From Bacillus aerolatus (GTDB lineage Bacteria; Bacillota; Bacilli; Bacillales; Domibacillaceae): a stretch of 64,000 nt of DNA. The position numbers and the translations under genes are program-made. The notes beneath the pieces were generated by a model. It ran no database searches, was not told the DNA's origin, and saw only the letters and a list, made by a program, of their open reading frames with translations. The stretch covers positions 247,812-311,811 of the forward strand of contig NZ_WEIO01000005.1 of NCBI RefSeq assembly GCF_009183655.1, in the 5' to 3' direction. Below are positions 60,054 through 64,000 of this stretch, in pieces. Numbering within the stretch: the first letter of the stretch is position 1; each line of letters opens with the position of its first letter.

Positions 60054-60084
60054 CCCACAAATCAGTGAATAACTGATTTGTGGG
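60054..60084. terminator. Terminator after the glutamate dehydrogenase operon
   Basis: CCCACAAATCAGT (60054-60066) pairs perfectly with ACTGATTTGTGGG (60072-60084), extended by GCAGTCC/GGGCAGCC-like ends. On the minus strand the distal arm is followed by GACTGCTCTTTTTTTG, a good U-tract. Confidence 0.85.
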
Positions 60085-60096
60085 CAGCCCCGGTTA

Positions 60097-60252
60097 TTAA
60101 ACCATGACAGGTTCCATGACTGGTTCAAAGTAAACTATTTCGGTAAGAATTTTATATCCTTGAATTTTTTCAAATGCCCTTTTTGCTTCTCCTTCAGTAT
60201 CAAACTCAAACATTTTCACGTTGTTCTTGGAATGAACGGTGATTACCCACAC
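60097..60252 (-). CDS. 51-residue conserved-looking small protein
   Basis: A GTG-initiated frame, MWVITVHSKNNVKMFEFDTE, continuing to ...GYKILTEIVYFEPVMEPVMV. GGAGGAAAC lies nine bases before the start, and the gene sits 62 bases behind glutamate dehydrogenase and directly before the terminator. The beta-alpha-beta-like pattern (WVITVHSKNNVKMFEF, then EGEAKRAFEKI helix, then YKILTEIVYF) suggests a small folded ligand- or protein-binding domain. I do not recognise the family. Co-expression with the dehydrogenase is likely. Confidence 0.65.
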   Translation of the reverse strand: MWVITVHSKNNVKMFEFDTEGEAKRAFEKIQGYKILTEIVYFEPVMEPVMV

Positions 60253-60314
60253 AAAAAGTTTCCTCCAATTAATAGGTTCTTTTCTAACCTTTGTTTTATC
60301 AATCGTTTTACGAA

Positions 60315-61613
60315 TTAGGCCCAGCCCCGGTATCGCGAAGCTTCAGCTGTTTTTCTTATGCCGATCATATAAGCTGCTAAACGCATGTCCACTTGACGAG
60401 TCTGTGCTGTTTCATAAATTTTTTCAAAAGAATCGACCATTGCTTGTTGCAGTTTTTCCGCAACCTCTTCTTCTGACCAATAATACCCTTGGTTATTTTG
60501 TACCCATTCAAAGTAAGAAACGGTGACTCCCCCCGCACTTGCCAATATATCCGGCACAAGGAGGACGCCTTTTTCATCCAAAATTTTTGTTGCTTCAAGA
60601 GTAGTAGGCCCATTCGCTGCTTCTACTACAATCGCTGCTTGAATACGGTCAGCGTTTTCTACCGTAATTTGGTTTGCAATCGCCGCCGGTACAAGAATAT
60701 CGCATTCTTTCTCGAGCAATTCTTTGTTCGTAATGACATCTGTAAATAAAGTCGTTACCGTACCAAAGCTGTCGCGGCGCTCAAGCAAATCATTAATATC
60801 AAGCCCTTTGGGATCATAAAGAGCACCATAAGCATCCGAAATACCAATCACTTTCGCTCCTGCATCGTGTACGAATTTAGCTAGGAAGCTCCCTGCATTT
60901 CCAAAGCCTTGAATGATGATGCGCGCCCCTTGCAGGTCCATTCCTTTTTTCTTCAGTGCTTCTTCAATACAAATCGTTACGCCGCGCGCTGTTGCCGTTT
61001 CACGTCCTTGTGATCCGCCCAACACAAGCGGTTTGCCCGTGATAAATCCAGGAGAATCGAATTCCCGAATGATGCTGTATTCATCCATCATCCAGGCCAT
61101 AATTTGAGCATCCGTATATACATCCGGTGCCGGAATATCTTTCGTAGGGCCGACAATTTGGCTGATGGCACGGACGTATCCGCGGCTCAGCCTTTCTAGT
61201 TCGCCCACAGACATGTTCCTTGGATCGCAAATCACGCCGCCTTTCCCCCCGCCGTAAGGAAGATCGGCAATGCCGCACTTTAAGCTCATCCAAATAGCAA
61301 GCGCCTGCACTTCTTCTTCATATACCTCGGGGTGGAAACGGACGCCGCCTTTCGTAGGACCGACTGCGTCGTTGTGCTGCGAACGGAAGCCGGTAAACAC
61401 TTTAATAGAAGCATCATCCATTCGAACCGGGATACGTACGGTCATGTTTCTAAGCGGTTCTTTTAATAACTCGTACATATCGTCGTTATATCCTAACTTA
61501 TCAAGCGCCTCTTTGATGATTGACTGGGTGGAACTTAATAAATTCGACTTTTCGCTTTGCTTTTTATCTGGCGTTTGAACTTGATCCTTTTTTATCGGAA
61601 CAGCTGTTGTCAC
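60315..61613 (-). CDS. Glutamate dehydrogenase (RocG/GudB type)
   Basis: 432 residues, NAD-linked catabolic glutamate dehydrogenase: VGPTKGGVRFHPEVYEEEV with the substrate Lys, KCGIADLPYGGGKGGV with the catalytic Lys, DIPAPDVYTD and the Rossmann IQGFGNAGSFLAKF. GTG start with AGAGGTG. It converts glutamate, the product of histidine degradation, to 2-oxoglutarate and ammonia. There is no obvious insertion of the kind that inactivates GudB. The choice between rocG and gudB cannot be made here. Confidence 0.93.
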   Translation of the reverse strand: MTTAVPIKKDQVQTPDKKQSEKSNLLSSTQSIIKEALDKLGYNDDMYELLKEPLRNMTVRIPVRMDDASIKVFTGFRSQHNDAVGPTKGGVRFHPEVYEEEVQALAIWMSLKCGIADLPYGGGKGGVICDPRNMSVGELERLSRGYVRAISQIVGPTKDIPAPDVYTDAQIMAWMMDEYSIIREFDSPGFITGKPLVLGGSQGRETATARGVTICIEEALKKKGMDLQGARIIIQGFGNAGSFLAKFVHDAGAKVIGISDAYGALYDPKGLDINDLLERRDSFGTVTTLFTDVITNKELLEKECDILVPAAIANQITVENADRIQAAIVVEAANGPTTLEATKILDEKGVLLVPDILASAGGVTVSYFEWVQNNQGYYWSEEEVAEKLQQAMVDSFEKIYETAQTRQVDMRLAAYMIGIRKTAEASRYRGWA

Positions 61614-61700
61614 TTTTTACACCTCTTATGTTATAGTTGTTTACTTTAATTAATAAGCTAAAATAAAAATAATCCCAATATTCCGAAAACAGAACCGATA

Positions 61701-61737
61701 AACACTTTCTTATTTTCTTTCATAAGAAAGTGTTTTT
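61701..61737. terminator. Hairpin between hutG and glutamate dehydrogenase
   Basis: AACACTTTCTTA with TAAGAAAGTGTT, a perfect 12-bp stem. The T-run (TTTTTC) is on the plus strand; on the minus strand it follows hutG by about 40 bases and may end that transcript. Confidence 0.6.
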
Positions 61738-61773
61738 CATTTACAAAAACTTCAGATTCAAATAAATCGAGCT

Positions 61774-62745
61774 TTATCTAGACTGCAAGACGCGGCCAGT
61801 GATAAATTGCAGCCAAGCATATACCCCGGTCTTCACTGTTTCAGCGACCGCTGAGTCTTTGCTCGGGTCCAAGCAAACAAAATCAATATGCCGGACAAGC
61901 GGGTGCTTGCCGATTTCCAGTAATGTATCAAACAGTTCAATCGCTGTCATGCCTCCAGGTGTAGATGCTGGTACGCCCGGCGCAACGGAAATGTCAAGGA
62001 CATCCATATCGACTGTGACATACACGCGATCCACTTTTGCTGACAGCTGCTCCAGCGCTTCCTGGACAGTGTGAATAAGGCCCTGCTTGCGCGCTTGCTT
62101 TAACGTCACCATTTGTATGTTATGTTCGTGCGCGTAATCAACAAGCGTCTTCGTATTAAAATAACCGTGCAGTCCGATATTGACGACATGTTCCCCTTTG
62201 ACGGTATCGCCATCAATTAACTGCCGGATCGGTGTTCCGTTTGCCGGTCCTAACTCTGCTGGATCCCGCACATCCAGATGCGTATCGAGTTGTAAAATAC
62301 CAATTGTTTCTTGTGGACAAACCTCTTTAATCCCTCGAACGGCACACGCAGTCGTAGAATGGTCACCGCCAATCATACATGTGATCGTCTCTGGATAGCT
62401 TTCTGCAAGATGCGCGGTTGCTTCTTGAATGCGCTGGTGGGATAAAAGAATATCCGTCGTGTGCATCGCTACATCCCCTGCATCCGCCACCCGCAGTGCC
62501 GTCAAGTCGATCCCTTCATCTAAATTGTAAGTAGAAAAGCCTTTCCAGATCCGCCGGAATTCCGACGGATACAAGGAGGCTCCTGATACACTGATTGAAG
62601 ACCGCGAAATGGGTGCTCCGTAAAGGATGAGATCAGGCGTATTTTTTAGTTGATGCAGCGGCTGGACCCAATGATGGACATAATCTTGTCCTTCTTTAGG
62701 CGCGTTCCAAGACCACTCCGGCGTTTGCAGCCACTTTTGACTCAT
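61774..62745 (-). CDS. hutG: Formimidoylglutamase
   Basis: Hydrolyses N-formimidoyl-L-glutamate to glutamate and formamide, the last Hut step. A 323-residue member of the ureohydrolase family with the Mn sites MIGGDHSTTACAV, LQLDTHLDVRD and VTVDMDVLDISVAPGVPASTPGG. AGGTGG lies nine bases before the start. Its 5' end overlaps the hutI 3' end by 50 bases in another frame. Confidence 0.94.
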   Translation of the reverse strand: MSQKWLQTPEWSWNAPKEGQDYVHHWVQPLHQLKNTPDLILYGAPISRSSISVSGASLYPSEFRRIWKGFSTYNLDEGIDLTALRVADAGDVAMHTTDILLSHQRIQEATAHLAESYPETITCMIGGDHSTTACAVRGIKEVCPQETIGILQLDTHLDVRDPAELGPANGTPIRQLIDGDTVKGEHVVNIGLHGYFNTKTLVDYAHEHNIQMVTLKQARKQGLIHTVQEALEQLSAKVDRVYVTVDMDVLDISVAPGVPASTPGGMTAIELFDTLLEIGKHPLVRHIDFVCLDPSKDSAVAETVKTGVYAWLQFITGRVLQSR

Positions 62746-64000
62746 CTACGTTCACCACCTGAACACCTTTTTTCCATACTGATTTAACATGGTTAACCCC
62801 AAATAAATATTGCAATTCTTGATAGTTTTTCACGTCCCACAAGACAATATCTGCTTGCTTGCCGACTTCCAACGATCCTACTTTATCCTGCCGGTTGACT
62901 GCACAAGCCGCATTATATGTCGCGGCGGTTAACGCTTCTGCCGGAGTTAGTCTCATAGAGATACAAGCTAGGTTCATAACGAGCGGCATCGATGTCGTTG
63001 GCGATGATCCTGGGTTGCAGTCAGTAGAAATGGCTACAGGCACGCCTGCATCAATCATCTTTCTTCCTTGTGCTGCTGCTTCACGTAAATACAGGGCTGT
63101 TGCCGGAAGCAGGCAGGCAATCGTTCCCGCTTTCGCCATCGCTTGAATGCCTTCGTCGGAAGCTTTCAATAAATGCTCGGCTGAAATAGCTCCTACTTTG
63201 GCAGCTAATTCGGCTCCGCCGTAAGGTTCAATTTCGTCTGCGTGAATTTTAGGGGTCAATCCGTAACGTTTCCCTGCTTCTAGTACCCGTTCTGATTGTT
63301 CAGGTGTAAACACACCTTTTTCACAAAATACATCATTAAACTCCGCCAACTTTTCTTCAGCGACGATTGGCAGCATGTCATTAATGACATGATCGACAAA
63401 TTCGTCCTCGCGGCCTTTGAAATCTTGTGGAACGGCATGTGCACCCATAAACGTAGGAACGAGATCAATGGCGTGTTTTTCTTGCAGTGTTTTCATCACT
63501 CGTAACTGTTTCAGCTCGGTTTCCAAGTTCATTCCGTACCCACTTTTACCTTCTACTGTCGTCACCCCATGAGCAAGAAGCGAATCAAGGCGGTTCATTG
63601 TTTGTTCGATCAATTCTTCTTCGGTTGCTGTCCGTGTCATACGGGTAGTCGCATGAATGCCGCCGCCTGCGTTCATAATTTCCATGTACGTTGCACCTTC
63701 AAGACGCATTTCGAACTCACGTGCACGGCTTCCGCCAAAGACAACATGCGTATGAGGATCTACTAATCCTGGAGTAACTAGATGGCCGGATGCATTGACA
63801 ACTTCTGCCTCTTTCACCTTATCAGCATAACGCTTTTCAATTTCTTTCGTCGTACCAACGGCTTGAATCACGCCATCTTCAATCCACAAGCTGCCGTCTT
63901 CAATCAAGCCAAGCTCAGACGCCGCTTCTTTAGAACGGGGCCCTTTTGTCTCCGCAGCTAATGTCGCCAGCTGGGCTGCATGTTTGATCCAAATTGGTTT
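62696..64000 (-). CDS. hutI: Imidazolonepropionase, N-terminus beyond the window
   Basis: Hydrolyses imidazolone propionate to formimidoylglutamate. The frame is open to the right edge. Upstream of the internal I-E-D-G-S it continues with IWIKHAAQLATLAAETKGP, matching the N-terminus of HutI proteins, so the start codon lies outside. Amidohydrolase metal motifs: VDPHTHVVFGGSRA, STFMGAH-like VPTFMGAHAVP, KIHADEIEPYGGAELA, SAEHLL and ISTDCNPGSSPT. About 434 residues are present. hutU probably follows beyond the edge. Confidence 0.94.
   Translation of the reverse strand, partial: KPIWIKHAAQLATLAAETKGPRSKEAASELGLIEDGSLWIEDGVIQAVGTTKEIEKRYADKVKEAEVVNASGHLVTPGLVDPHTHVVFGGSRAREFEMRLEGATYMEIMNAGGGIHATTRMTRTATEEELIEQTMNRLDSLLAHGVTTVEGKSGYGMNLETELKQLRVMKTLQEKHAIDLVPTFMGAHAVPQDFKGREDEFVDHVINDMLPIVAEEKLAEFNDVFCEKGVFTPEQSERVLEAGKRYGLTPKIHADEIEPYGGAELAAKVGAISAEHLLKASDEGIQAMAKAGTIACLLPATALYLREAAAQGRKMIDAGVPVAISTDCNPGSSPTTSMPLVMNLACISMRLTPAEALTAATYNAACAVNRQDKVGSLEVGKQADIVLWDVKNYQELQYLFGVNHVKSVWKKGVQVVNVDESKVAANAGVVLERA

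Overview
The window looks like the chromosome of a moderately low-GC Bacillaceae bacterium (Bacillus sensu lato). The evidence is strong AAGGAGG-type ribosome binding sites, sigma-A promoters, a tandem glycine riboswitch, HxlR/HxlAB, PucR, a Spo0E-like phosphatase, cre-like sites and a PerR-like box. The sarcosine oxidase and creatinase match, as far as I can recall those sequences, the enzymes characterised from creatinine-degrading Bacillus strains used in clinical assays. Most genes lie on the minus strand. No rRNA, tRNA, CRISPR, prophage or transposase gene was seen.

Layout. 1-5.5 kb: the 3' part of a HAD phosphatase, then zwf-pgi-gndA with a divergent hxlR copy. 5.8-13.5 kb: creatininase, an amino-acid permease, creatinase copy 1, an MHS-family transporter and a PucR-type regulator. 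13.8-15.1 kb: a lone FabF-type ketosynthase. 15.4-26 kb: an (N-methyl)hydantoin-type module with HyuB, HyuA, an MFS transporter, an NCS1 permease, an M20 hydrolase and a LysR regulator. 26.3-33.8 kb: a seven-gene glycine operon, glyA-sdaAB-sdaAA-gcvT-gcvH-gcvPA-gcvPB, behind a glycine riboswitch. 33.9-37.1 kb: soxA, creatinase copy 2 and a cupin. 37.3-39.4 kb: peroxiredoxin-trxA-trxB. 39.4-42.4 kb: a second, NAD-type 6-phosphogluconate dehydrogenase, hxlR copy 2 and hxlAB. 42.7-47.4 kb: an M20 deacylase, a GNAT and an N-acylamino-acid racemase (probable D- to L-amino-acid conversion) with a YuiF-type permease. 47.8-64 kb: two 2-hydroxyacid dehydrogenase paralogues, an AraC-type regulator, hutH, a HisC-like aminotransferase, a YfcC-type permease, a carbamoylase, an M20 amidohydrolase, a Spo0E-like protein, glutamate dehydrogenase, hutG and hutI (running off the end).

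The main story (5-42 kb) is an apparently self-contained creatinine/creatine/sarcosine catabolic island. Creatininase and creatinase give sarcosine. SoxA gives glycine, formaldehyde and H2O2. Glycine goes to serine and pyruvate through the riboswitch-controlled operon. Formaldehyde is fixed by HxlA/HxlB and can be oxidised by the dissimilatory ribulose-monophosphate cycle (pgi, zwf, two gnd). The NADPH so made can drive TrxB-TrxA-peroxiredoxin against the H2O2. Three near-identical roughly 42-bp HxlR operator candidates sit in exactly the same geometry against the promoters of zwf-pgi-gndA, gnd2 and hxlAB. This indicates that the whole formaldehyde-oxidation cycle has been placed under the formaldehyde sensor.

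Other structure includes a nine-unit array of 21-bp GTGCANAA units present three times next to terminators, a two-copy MITE-like element, a 1.26-kb creatinase duplication with a gene-conversion-like tract, and an approximately 84-bp upstream element shared by two promoters in the histidine/amidohydrolase region.
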